From Leuconostoc mesenteroides subsp. mesenteroides (GTDB lineage: Bacteria; Bacillota; Bacilli; Lactobacillales; Lactobacillaceae): 64,000 nucleotides of DNA. Under the pieces are notes generated by a model. That model was not told the DNA's origin. It did no database searches and worked only from the letters and a program-made list of their open reading frames with translations. Shown piece by piece: positions 9,544 to 18,121 of this stretch (within the stretch, counting starts at the first letter, position 1; each line of letters starts with the position of its first letter). The position numbers and the translations under genes are program-made. The stretch is taken from contig CP046062.1 of NCBI GenBank assembly GCA_009676745.1, forward strand, positions 977,501-1,041,500, in the 5' to 3' direction.

Positions 9544-10131
9544 ATGTCACTTACAACATTAGGCAATCACCCTAAAGAAGAATTTGCATTGGTTGAAATT
9601 GCAACAGCCATTTTGACAGAACATAAAGAAGCGATGCCTTTTAGTTCATTAGTTCAAGAAATCCAGGAATTTTTGGAAATTGATGCAGAGACGTTTAAAT
9701 CACGTCTTTCGCAATTTTATACAGATTTGAACACTGACGGTTCATTCATTTCACTTGGAAATAATGAATGGGCTTTACGTGCTTGGTATCCAGTTGATGC
9801 AATCGACGAATCTATCCATGAGCTCGACGATGAAGAAGATGCTCCTAAGCGTAAGAAGTCAGCTAAAAAGAAGGTTAACGTATTTGCTGATAATGCTTCA
9901 GATGATGATGTTATTGATTACAATGATGATGATCCTGAAGACGAAGACTTTGGTGCGGTTACTGATGATGATACAGATACTGACGATGAAGAGACTGAAG
10001 TTGAAGTTGAAAGCGATGATGATAGCAATGAAATCGATTTATCAGATGATGAATCAATTGATGCCAATATGACAGAGTTATCTGGTGGCGACGATCTTGA
10101 TGATCTGAGCGATGGTGACCAAGAAAAATAG
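9544..10131 (+). CDS. rpoE: RNA polymerase delta subunit
   Basis: 195 residues. The N-terminal HARE-HTH domain (about 1-95) includes the FSSLVQEIQEFLEI and SLGNNEWALRAWYPVDAIDE regions. A short Lys/Arg patch near 105-112 precedes a long Asp/Glu tail with no stable fold. Delta is found in Bacillota. It lowers nonspecific DNA binding and sharpens response to initiating nucleotide levels. AAAGGA precedes the start at normal spacing. Two terminators follow. Confidence 0.95.
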   Translation: MSLTTLGNHPKEEFALVEIATAILTEHKEAMPFSSLVQEIQEFLEIDAETFKSRLSQFYTDLNTDGSFISLGNNEWALRAWYPVDAIDESIHELDDEEDAPKRKKSAKKKVNVFADNASDDDVIDYNDDDPEDEDFGAVTDDDTDTDDEETEVEVESDDDSNEIDLSDDESIDANMTELSGGDDLDDLSDGDQEK

Positions 10132-10140
10132 TTTAGAATG

Positions 10141-10168
10141 AAAACTACCTGTTAGGTAGTTTTTTTTT
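10141..10168 (+). terminator. Intrinsic terminator of rpoE
   Basis: AAAACTACCT and AGGTAGTTTT pair around a GTT loop, followed by a T run. Confidence 0.9.
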
Positions 10169-10197
10169 GAATAATAAAAAATTAATTTTAGTAAGTG

Positions 10198-10222
10198 AAA
10201 AGCCCTATTTAAAGGCTTTTTT
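10198..10222 (+). terminator. Second, weaker terminator downstream of rpoE
   Basis: AAAAGCC pairs with GGCTTTT and six T occur at the 3' side. It may back up the stronger hairpin at 10141-10168. Confidence 0.6.
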
Positions 10223-10275
10223 AGTTAAATAATTAATGTTAATCGAAAAAAAGTAATTTAAATTGAAAAAAGGGG

Positions 10276-10304
10276 TTGCTTTTTGTTTGGAAAGTCTGTA
10301 TTAT
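10276..10304 (+). promoter_or_regulatory. Promoter of tRNA-Lys
   Basis: TTGCTT (10276-10281), 17 bp, TATTAT (10299-10304). The tRNA begins 28 bases after the -10. Confidence 0.6.
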
Positions 10305-10331
10305 ATATAAATGTGCTAAGGCATAAGAAAT

Positions 10332-10405
10332 GCTCCTGTAACTCAGTTGGTTAGAGTAGGGGATTTTTAATCCCAAGGTCCTCGGTTCGAATCCGAGCGG
10401 GAGCA
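10332..10405 (+). tRNA. tRNA-Lys (anticodon UUU)
   Basis: A complete 74-nt cloverleaf. The acceptor GCTCCTG pairs with CGGGAGC (one T-G), the D stem is ACTC/GAGT, the anticodon loop TTTTTAA reads UUU, the T arm is CTCGG-TTCGAAT-CCGAG, and the discriminator is A. The CCA end is not encoded. The anticodon stem has a G27-A43 mismatch at its base. It is transcribed alone, from its own promoter to its own terminator. Confidence 0.9.
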
Positions 10406-10442
10406 CTGACGTAAAGTTGGCGACCTTTGGGATAATCCAGTT

Positions 10443-10477
10443 AAAAAGAATTGTTCGTTCAGAACAATTCTTTTTTT
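10443..10477 (+). terminator. Terminator of tRNA-Lys
   Basis: AAAAAGAATTGTTC and GAACAATTCTTTTT give a 14-bp stem with a 5-nt loop and a continuing T run. Confidence 0.9.
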
Positions 10478-10533
10478 GTATGTCAATTAGTACAAGAGAA
10501 AACTTGTAATTCAAACACTGGTTAAAACGGACT

Positions 10534-10850
10534 TTGCAAAATAAGCCAATATAGTGTATTATGAGTAAAAGCGTTGAAGAGGAAGAGTACTAATAGTTAT
10601 TGTTTGAGAGACGTCATGGTTGGTGAAAATGACGCAATGCTGTTTGGAAAACTACCTCGGAAGTGACATACGAGTAGCACGAGTGAAAGTATGACCGGAG
10701 TCATTGGTCGTTAACCTGATGAAAGAGTTGAGATGAAACACAGATAATTAGAGAGTAATTATTTTGCTTAAGCTTTATCTGGAACTATTCATGAGGTGGT
10801 ACCGTGCGAAAAGCGCCCTTAGATTTAATATTCTAAGGGCGCTTTTTTAT
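10534..10850 (+). promoter_or_regulatory. T-box leader, apparent Thr specifier, before an amino acid permease
   Basis: The promoter TTGCAA (10534-10539), 17 bp, TATTAT (10557-10562) starts a leader of about 280 nt. Stem I shows AGTA (10586-10589), a distal GGTTGGTGAAAA loop, and a specifier loop closed by GAGG (10579-10582) with CCTC (10655-10658). The T-box core AGGTGGTACCGTG is at 10794-10806. The terminator is a 12-bp stem (10812-10823 with 10832-10843) plus T run. By alignment with the alaS T-box in this window, where GCT-A precedes the closing CC, the codon here is ACT (10651-10653), threonine. Uncharged tRNA-Thr would promote readthrough. AAA one step upstream is the alternative reading. 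Confidence 0.85.
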
Positions 10851-10875
10851 TCGTTTTAAAGAAAAGGAAAGTGTC

Positions 10876-12252
10876 ATGGCAGAAAAACAAAATAGAGAAC
10901 TAAATAGAGATTTATCATCTCGACAAATGCAAATGATTGCGCTTGGAGGCACAATTGGTGTTGGTTTATTTATGGGATCATCGTCCACAATCAAATGGAC
11001 TGGTGTTTCGGTATTATTGGCCTACGCGATAGCGGGCTTAGTTTTGTACCTCGTGATGCGTGCTTTAGGTGAAATGCTTTATGTTGATCCGTCAGTTGGG
11101 TCATTTGCTAATTATGCAACAAAGTATATCCATCCGGTTGCCGGATATTTGACGGTTTGGGCAAATGTTTTCCAATGGCTAACAGTTGGTGTCAGTGAGA
11201 CAATTGCTGTCGGAATGTATTTAGATTATTGGTTCCCGCACATTCCGGTTTGGGTTACTGGGGTGGTGGTATTAGCCATGCTAACAGCAGCGAACCTAGT
11301 AACCGTTAAAGCATATGGTGAAATGGAAACATGGTTCTCGTTGATTAAAGTGGTTACTATTATATTTATGATTATTTTAGGCTTACTGGTTATTGTGTTG
11401 GGCTTTGGTAATCATTGGCAACCAATTGGTTTCTCAAATCTTTGGACGCATGGACCGTTCTTTGCTGGTGGTATTAAAGGATTTTTCTTTGCATTATCAA
11501 TAGTTATCACATCGTACCAAGCGATTGAGATAATTGGTATAACTGCCGGAGAAGCGGAGAATCCACAAGTAGCTATTGTAAAATCAATTAAATCAATTGT
11601 GGCGCGTATATTGATTTTTTATATTGGTGCCATATTCGTTATCATCACTATTTATCCTTGGAACGAATTAGATCAAGTTGGCTCCCCGTTCGTCGAAACA
11701 TTTTCACGAGTAGGAATCACAGCTGCTGCTGGAATTATCAATTTTGTAATGATGACAGCCGCTATGTCAGCTTTGAACTCAGGAATTTTTTCGTCTAGTC
11801 GAATGCTTTACACATTGGCAATTGGTAAAGAACTGCCACCAAAATTTTTGAAATTATCAAAGCACCGTGTGCCTACACTACCAGTACTTGCCATTTCAGG
11901 TGGTATTTTATTAGGAATTATTTTAAATGCTGTATTACCTTTATTTTGGGATGGAAGTTCAAGTATTTTCGTATTAGTCTATTCAGCAAGTACATTGCCA
12001 GGTATGGTGCCGTGGTTTGTTATCTTGTGGAGTCAGATAAAGTTTCGAAAAGAAAATGCCAGCCAAATGGCGGATCATCCCTTTAAAATGCCATTCGCAC
12101 CATATACTAACTATTTTGCGATTTTAATGTTGTTAATCACACTAGTGTTTATGGCGTTTAATCCAGATACACGAGTACCATTGTTTATAGGACTTGGTTT
12201 CTTGGTAATTATGGCAATTGTGTTTTTTGCAACGAGAAAGAAACATCAATAA
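10876..12252 (+). CDS. APC-family amino acid permease, probably threonine/serine
   Basis: 458 residues with about 12 membrane segments. The N-terminal RQMQMIALGGTIGVGLFMGSS and the GEMLYVDPSVGSFANYA loop mark the AAT branch of the APC superfamily, close to Bacillus YbxG/AapA-type carriers. These symport neutral amino acids with protons. The T-box upstream, if read as ACT, argues for threonine (possibly serine) as the substrate. A lysine reading cannot be excluded from the leader alone, but the protein looks more like the neutral amino acid branch. AAAGGAAAG precedes the start, and the gene is monocistronic. Confidence 0.85.
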   Translation: MAEKQNRELNRDLSSRQMQMIALGGTIGVGLFMGSSSTIKWTGVSVLLAYAIAGLVLYLVMRALGEMLYVDPSVGSFANYATKYIHPVAGYLTVWANVFQWLTVGVSETIAVGMYLDYWFPHIPVWVTGVVVLAMLTAANLVTVKAYGEMETWFSLIKVVTIIFMIILGLLVIVLGFGNHWQPIGFSNLWTHGPFFAGGIKGFFFALSIVITSYQAIEIIGITAGEAENPQVAIVKSIKSIVARILIFYIGAIFVIITIYPWNELDQVGSPFVETFSRVGITAAAGIINFVMMTAAMSALNSGIFSSSRMLYTLAIGKELPPKFLKLSKHRVPTLPVLAISGGILLGIILNAVLPLFWDGSSSIFVLVYSASTLPGMVPWFVILWSQIKFRKENASQMADHPFKMPFAPYTNYFAILMLLITLVFMAFNPDTRVPLFIGLGFLVIMAIVFFATRKKHQ

Positions 12253-12272
12253 CATAGTGAATAAGTTCATCG

Positions 12273-12295
12273 AAAACGCTTTGAGCGTTTTTTTT
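12273..12295 (+). terminator. Terminator of the permease gene
   Basis: AAAACGCT and AGCGTTTT with a TTG loop, followed by T residues. Confidence 0.85.
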
Positions 12296-12308
12296 ATTTG
12301 TCATAAAC

Positions 12309-12358
12309 TTGACAGCATGATTTTAGTAAACTAAAATAATTAATGTGGTTTACTAAAA
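12309..12358 (+). promoter_or_regulatory. bioY promoter with BirA-type operator
   Basis: TTGACA (12309-12314), 17 bp, TAAAAT (12332-12337) is a near-consensus promoter. An inverted repeat, TTTTAGTAAAC (12321-12331) and GTTTACTAAAA (12348-12358), has 11-bp perfect arms 16 bp apart. This is the layout of BirA operators, which have widely spaced arms. The operator spans the -10, so biotinoyl-AMP-bound BirA should shut the promoter when biotin is plentiful. Confidence 0.85.
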
Positions 12359-12368
12359 GGAGAGTATT

Positions 12369-12911
12369 ATGAAAACAAAAGCCCTTTCGGCCTCAGCTAT
12401 TATATTAGCGGTAATTATTGTAATGGGCGCTATTCCAGGGGTTCCATTGGGATTCATACCGGCTCCGATTATTTTACAAAATATGGGTATTATGTTGGCA
12501 GCTGTTATTCTTGGTAAAAAGTATGGATTTTTCACAGTACTGGGGTTTCTAATTCTGGCAGCCCTAGGATTACCTATTTTAAGCGGTGGGTCAGGCGGAT
12601 TTGTTGTGTTCATTGGACCAACAGCAGGGTATCTATTTTCTTATCCAGTTGCTGCATTTTTAATTGGTTGGCTTACAGAATGGTTAGTGAAGAATAGTAA
12701 ACTGAATTTTTTAACACTCTTGATAACATTACTTATCTTTGGGGTGCTGTTGATTCTTTTATTTGGTGCGATTGGCTTAAATATAGTGGCACACATGTCA
12801 TTAGATAAAGCATTGATTTATCAAACGGCTTTTTTGCCAGGAGATACGATTAAAGCGATCTTGGCCAGTATTATTGGTGTCATCTTGCATAAAAGGCATT
12901 TGACATTGTGA
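12369..12911 (+). CDS. bioY: Biotin transporter substrate-binding component BioY
   Basis: 180 residues with about six membrane segments and the BioY pattern PLGFIPAPIILQNMGIMLA and GGSGGFVVFIGPTAGYL. It is the S component of an ECF transporter; the EcfAAT energising module must be encoded elsewhere. AAAAGGAG precedes the start. Regulation by the BirA-type operator and linkage to birA two genes downstream support biotin as substrate. The gene end overlaps the next start. Confidence 0.93.
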   Translation: MKTKALSASAIILAVIIVMGAIPGVPLGFIPAPIILQNMGIMLAAVILGKKYGFFTVLGFLILAALGLPILSGGSGGFVVFIGPTAGYLFSYPVAAFLIGWLTEWLVKNSKLNFLTLLITLLIFGVLLILLFGAIGLNIVAHMSLDKALIYQTAFLPGDTIKAILASIIGVILHKRHLTL

Positions 12912-13213
12912 TTCGAGGCATAAATTTAGATCAACAAGGCCGTTGCAAACATTGGCATACGGATGTTGATGTAGTAGCCAATCGTTGCGCTGAATGTCTA
13001 AAGTACTATGCTTGTTACTTATGCCATGATGCCTTAAATACACATCAATTCGTGCCAGTTTCTCTAGATACTGAAGAGACAGCCGTCTGCTGTGGTGTTT
13101 GTTTGTATCAAATGACACCTGCACAATATCTACATGCTGGCTATCAGTGTCCCAATTGTCATCATTTGTTTAATGCGCAATGTGCATTGCACAAAAATAC
13201 TTATTTCTGCTAA
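12908..13213 (+). CDS. CHY-type zinc finger protein
   Basis: 101 residues beginning with GTG that overlaps the bioY stop (4 bp). Cys/His pairs occur throughout: CKHWHTD, CAECLKYYACYLCHD, CCGVC and CPNCHHLF. This matches the CHY zinc-finger family, whose bacterial members have no assigned role. It is translationally coupled to bioY and precedes birA, so it is made under biotin limitation. That position hints at, but does not show, a role linked to biotin. The promoter of birA lies inside its 3' end. Confidence 0.82.
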   Translation: MIRGINLDQQGRCKHWHTDVDVVANRCAECLKYYACYLCHDALNTHQFVPVSLDTEETAVCCGVCLYQMTPAQYLHAGYQCPNCHHLFNAQCALHKNTYFC

Positions 13214-13216
13214 ACT
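13187..13216 (+). promoter_or_regulatory. Internal promoter of birA (leaderless geometry)
   Basis: TTGCAC (13187-13192), 18 bp, then TAAACT (13211-13216) preceded by TGC, an extended -10. The birA ATG at 13223 is only 6 nt after the -10, so transcription should begin at or next to its A. Confidence 0.6.
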
Positions 13217-13222
13217 AAAACT

Positions 13223-14200
13223 ATGAAAACAACTGATCAGCTTTTAAAATACTTTCTGAAACACGAAGGCGAATATTTAAGTGGCGAGACGTTAGCCAAT
13301 CAATTAGGGGTGAGTCGCGCGGCTATTTGGAAAGCGGTTCAGAAATTAAATGAAGACGGTCATCAAATCGATAGTCAACATAGAAAAGGGTACCGCTATG
13401 AAGAAACGGGCGTTTTGAGCGTAGCAACTATTAAGGCATTGATTACCACTAATTGGGACGTTCAGGTATTTGATCAATTAGATTCATCAAATTCATATGC
13501 TAAGGAAGCCCTAGCGGCTGGTAAAATTGTTCGTCCAACTGTCATCGTTGCTGATCAACAAAATGCCGCATACGGTCGTTTTAGGCGGTCCTTCGTTGCA
13601 CCAGAAAAAACAGGGCTATATTTATCCATTGCGTTACCTGTGATGGATGATAAGGTGTTAGAACCAGGATTATTGACGACTGCTACAGCAGTAATTGTGC
13701 GACATGTTATTGCATCATGCTTAGAATATCAGCTCTCATTTAAATGGGTTAATGACTTAATCTTTAATGACAAGAAAGTTGGTGGTATTTTAACAGAGGG
13801 TGTGCTCGACATAGAATCACAAAGTTTGACATCTTTGGTTGTTGGCATTGGTTTGAATCTAATTCAACCCACGAACTTACCTAATCAGTTAGATAAAAAA
13901 GTTGGTGGGATTGTTTCAGATTTAGTTTTCTCACGAAATATGATAATTGCAAAGTTGGTTGATGAGTTTACTGAGATGATTGAGCAGTATCAGACAGGCA
14001 AGTACTTGCCTGAATATAGGGCACACAATATTGTCTTGGGACACGAGGTTGTAGTTCAATATGCTGGGCAAAGAATTCATGGAAAAGCGTTGGAAATTAG
14101 CGATCAAGGTGCATTAATTTTAATGACATCTGTCGGCAAAAAAATTACGATATCCTCAGGTGAAATTACTAAACTGACTATTGATGGTAAAGAATATTGA
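13223..14200 (+). CDS. birA: Bifunctional biotin ligase / biotin operon repressor
   Basis: 325 residues in three parts. An N-terminal winged helix (about 1-60, LANQLGVSRAAIWKAVQKLNEDG) binds DNA. A central ligase domain contains GRFRRSFVAPEKTGLYLSIALP and KWVNDLIFNDKKVGGILTE. A C-terminal SH3-like domain closes the protein. It makes biotinoyl-AMP, biotinylates carboxylases and represses bioY through the operator at 12321-12358. The ATG has no Shine-Dalgarno, and an extended -10 lies immediately upstream, so the gene has a promoter outside BirA control besides possible readthrough from bioY. Confidence 0.95.
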   Translation: MKTTDQLLKYFLKHEGEYLSGETLANQLGVSRAAIWKAVQKLNEDGHQIDSQHRKGYRYEETGVLSVATIKALITTNWDVQVFDQLDSSNSYAKEALAAGKIVRPTVIVADQQNAAYGRFRRSFVAPEKTGLYLSIALPVMDDKVLEPGLLTTATAVIVRHVIASCLEYQLSFKWVNDLIFNDKKVGGILTEGVLDIESQSLTSLVVGIGLNLIQPTNLPNQLDKKVGGIVSDLVFSRNMIIAKLVDEFTEMIEQYQTGKYLPEYRAHNIVLGHEVVVQYAGQRIHGKALEISDQGALILMTSVGKKITISSGEITKLTIDGKEY

Positions 14201-14249
14201 CTGAGTGCATTACTTTCAACTTAAAGTTAAGAATAATGTCAATATTCAT

Positions 14250-14343
14250 TTGACAAATCTACAGCAACTCTGTAATATATATTAGGGCTCCCGTAAATGG
14301 GACAGACGTTAAAAGCTCCCAAGTTAATCTTGGGGGTTTTTCT
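14250..14343 (+). promoter_or_regulatory. pyrG promoter and CTP-sensing attenuator
   Basis: TTGACA (14250-14255), 17 bp, TAATAT (14273-14278), then GGGCTC (14285-14290) at the expected start. A terminator follows: GCTCCCAAG (14315-14323) with CTTGGGGGT (14329-14337), then T5. In B. subtilis pyrG the same GGGCUC start lets RNA polymerase add extra G residues when CTP is scarce, and the poly-G pairs with the C-rich 5' arm to block the terminator. All of these parts are present here. Confidence 0.85.
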
Positions 14344-14407
14344 ATTTTATTTTCACCCCTAGTTGTCGCAATAAAACGTGTTAAGCCAATACGCGTTTGA
14401 AGTATGA

Positions 14408-16030
<1,623 letters not shown>

Positions 16031-16052
16031 TTCATAGTATGTTTAGTTGGAT

Positions 16053-16095
16053 AAAATATCCCTTTAACACTGTTCGTGTAAATGGGGTATTTTTT
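16053..16095 (+). terminator. Terminator of pyrG
   Basis: AAAATATCCC pairs with GGGGTATTTT (one T-G), with an inner ACAC/GTGT stem and a T run. Confidence 0.85.
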
Positions 16096-16112
16096 AATTA
16101 AGATTTTTGGTG

Positions 16113-16140
16113 CTGACAAACTTGACAGACAAGGTATAAT
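16113..16140 (+). promoter_or_regulatory. uvrC promoter (leaderless geometry)
   Basis: CTGACA (16113-16118), 16 bp, consensus TATAAT (16135-16140). The uvrC ATG begins at 16147, 6 nt past the -10, leaving no room for a 5' untranslated region. Confidence 0.65.
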
Positions 16141-16146
16141 GAAAAC

Positions 16147-17946
16147 ATGTTAGCAAATACGACACAACATATCGAACAAAAACTGATTTTATTACCCAGT
16201 GAACCTGGTTCTTATCAGATGAAAGACCAGAATGGCAAGATTATTTATGTTGGTAAGGCTAAAAATCTAAGAAATCGTGTTCGTTCATACTTTAAGCAAG
16301 ATCATGAAGGAAAGACAGCCGAATTAGTATCCAAAATAGTTGATTTTGATTTCATCGTGACAAATTCTGATAAAGAAGCTTTTTTGTTAGAAAATGAATT
16401 AATCAAGAAGTATAAACCATACTACAATATTCGTTTGAAGTATGGCACGGGTTATCCTTATATTAAGATTACAAAAGAACGTAATCCAAAAATGGCCTTA
16501 GTCAATGAGGTAAAAAAAGACGGTGGTTTTTATTTTGGGCCATACCCAAACGTCTATGCTGCTCAAGAAACGCTAAGGTTTTTAGAAAAAAATTATCCAT
16601 TACGACGCTGTAACGGACCGCAAGGTAGACCGTGCTTGTACTACAATATGGGGCAATGTTTGGGTTCTTGTTTTCGGACTGTTCCGGCCCAAGAATATGA
16701 TAAGCAAATTAGCCGAATCAAAAAGTTTCTTGATGGCGATACAAAGATTGTCAAGAAACAAATAGCTGAAAAAATGCAAGCTGCAGCATCATCGTTGGAA
16801 TTCGAGCGGGCTGCAGATTTGCGTGATCAGTTAAAATATATCGATGAAACTGTTGAGAGCCAGCGTGTGTTATCAAAAGACACTACACCAAGAGACCTAT
16901 TCAATTATTATATGGATAAGGGCTGGATGACCGTTGAGGTTTTCTTTCTACGGCAAGCCCGTTTGATTCGTCAATTTAAGCGGACATTTTCCGTTGTTGG
17001 TGAGGCAGATGAAGAAGTTTCCAGTTTTATTCAACAGTTCTACTCGCAAAAAAATATTCAAAAACCACGGGAAGTATTGGTGCCAAAAGGTATTGATACA
17101 AAAGCGCTATCTGCTGTGCTAGAGGTTCCGGTTCGAATTCCTGTACGTGGGGAAAAGCGGGAACTACTTGATTTAGCTGCTAAAAATGCTCGTATTGTGT
17201 TAGAAGAAAAATTCCGATTAATGCAATTGAATGAGCGAAAAACAACTGGGGCGATGAAGGAAATTACTGACGCACTTCAGATACCTATGGGCCATCGAAT
17301 TGAAGCATTTGATCACTCTCATACGCAAGGGGTTGAAATTGTCAGTGCTATGGTTGTTTTTGACGATGGGGTCCCTAATAAAACAGAGTACCGTAAATAT
17401 AAAATTAAATCGACAGATCATGCAAATGAATGGGCAGAAACACAAGAAGTTATTCGTCGTCGCTATTCTCGTCTATTAAAGGAGGGTGGCGATTTTCCTG
17501 ATTTAATTCTAATGGATGGTGGTGAAATTCAATTACATGCAGCACAAGAAGTGTTAGAGGATGAACTGGGGTTAACCAATATACCAATCGCCGCGATGGT
17601 TAAAAATGATAGGCATAAGACGGCCGATTTAATCGATGGTGTGACCAATCAAGTAGTTGCACTTGACAAACAATCAGAGGGATTCTTTTTAATACAACGT
17701 GTACAAGAAGAGGTCCATCGGTTTGCTATTAGTTTTCATCGTCAGTTACGTTCAAAAAACTCACTTGCTTCGCGCTTAGATACGATACAAGGTGTGGGTC
17801 CAAAAACAAGACAAAAGCTTTTGCGAGAGTTTGGGTCGTTACCCAAAATTACAGCAGCAAGTGTTAGCGACTTAGTTGAGATTGGTATAAATGAAAAATT
17901 AGCACGTGTGATTCATTTGTCGCTCTCGGCAGGTGATAATAGCTAA
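16147..17946 (+). CDS. uvrC: Excinuclease ABC subunit C
   Basis: 599 residues: the GIY-YIG nuclease domain at the N-terminus (GSYQMKDQNGKIIYVGKAKNLRNRVRSYF, read in two parts), a Cys-rich segment RRCNGPQGRPCLYYNMGQCLGSC, a UVR motif (LEFERAADLRDQL), an RNase H-like nuclease domain with EAFDHSHTQG and LILMDGGEIQL, and tandem HhH at the end. It makes both incisions in nucleotide excision repair. No Shine-Dalgarno is present before the ATG; the -10 lies 6 nt upstream, which suggests a leaderless transcript. The start agrees with the family N-terminus. Confidence 0.97.
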   Translation: MLANTTQHIEQKLILLPSEPGSYQMKDQNGKIIYVGKAKNLRNRVRSYFKQDHEGKTAELVSKIVDFDFIVTNSDKEAFLLENELIKKYKPYYNIRLKYGTGYPYIKITKERNPKMALVNEVKKDGGFYFGPYPNVYAAQETLRFLEKNYPLRRCNGPQGRPCLYYNMGQCLGSCFRTVPAQEYDKQISRIKKFLDGDTKIVKKQIAEKMQAAASSLEFERAADLRDQLKYIDETVESQRVLSKDTTPRDLFNYYMDKGWMTVEVFFLRQARLIRQFKRTFSVVGEADEEVSSFIQQFYSQKNIQKPREVLVPKGIDTKALSAVLEVPVRIPVRGEKRELLDLAAKNARIVLEEKFRLMQLNERKTTGAMKEITDALQIPMGHRIEAFDHSHTQGVEIVSAMVVFDDGVPNKTEYRKYKIKSTDHANEWAETQEVIRRRYSRLLKEGGDFPDLILMDGGEIQLHAAQEVLEDELGLTNIPIAAMVKNDRHKTADLIDGVTNQVVALDKQSEGFFLIQRVQEEVHRFAISFHRQLRSKNSLASRLDTIQGVGPKTRQKLLREFGSLPKITAASVSDLVEIGINEKLARVIHLSLSAGDNS

Positions 17947-18008
17947 GATGGTTTATATATGTTAAACTAGAGTGTTAATTATTCGCAAGCTCTTCGTTGT
18001 AGAGCAGT

Positions 18009-18121
18009 AAAGGAGAAAAGGCGCCGCAGGTTAGTCAGCTGAACGTTTAAGTTAAATGTTAATTTTTTAATTTTTAGGTTTACAAGCAAAGCATATGTCT
18101 GCTCGCGCTCTAATAGATATG
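18009..18121 (+). promoter_or_regulatory. obgE leader: distant Shine-Dalgarno bridged by a stem
   Basis: AAAGGAG (18009-18015) lies about 100 nt before the ATG at 18119. GCGC-C-GCAG (18021-18029) can pair with CTGC-TC-GCGC (18099-18108), looping out about 70 nt. That leaves roughly 15 nt between the Shine-Dalgarno and the start. No Shine-Dalgarno is visible near either candidate start (18095 or 18119). Confidence 0.4.

Noticed and set aside
9755..10072. Met/Leu-rich frame inside rpoE
   Set aside because: It is the out-of-frame reading of the repetitive GAT/GAA acidic tail, not a gene.
10651..10653. Lysine (AAA) reading of the T-box specifier
   Set aside because: Comparison with the alaS leader places the codon one base before the closing CC, which gives ACT.
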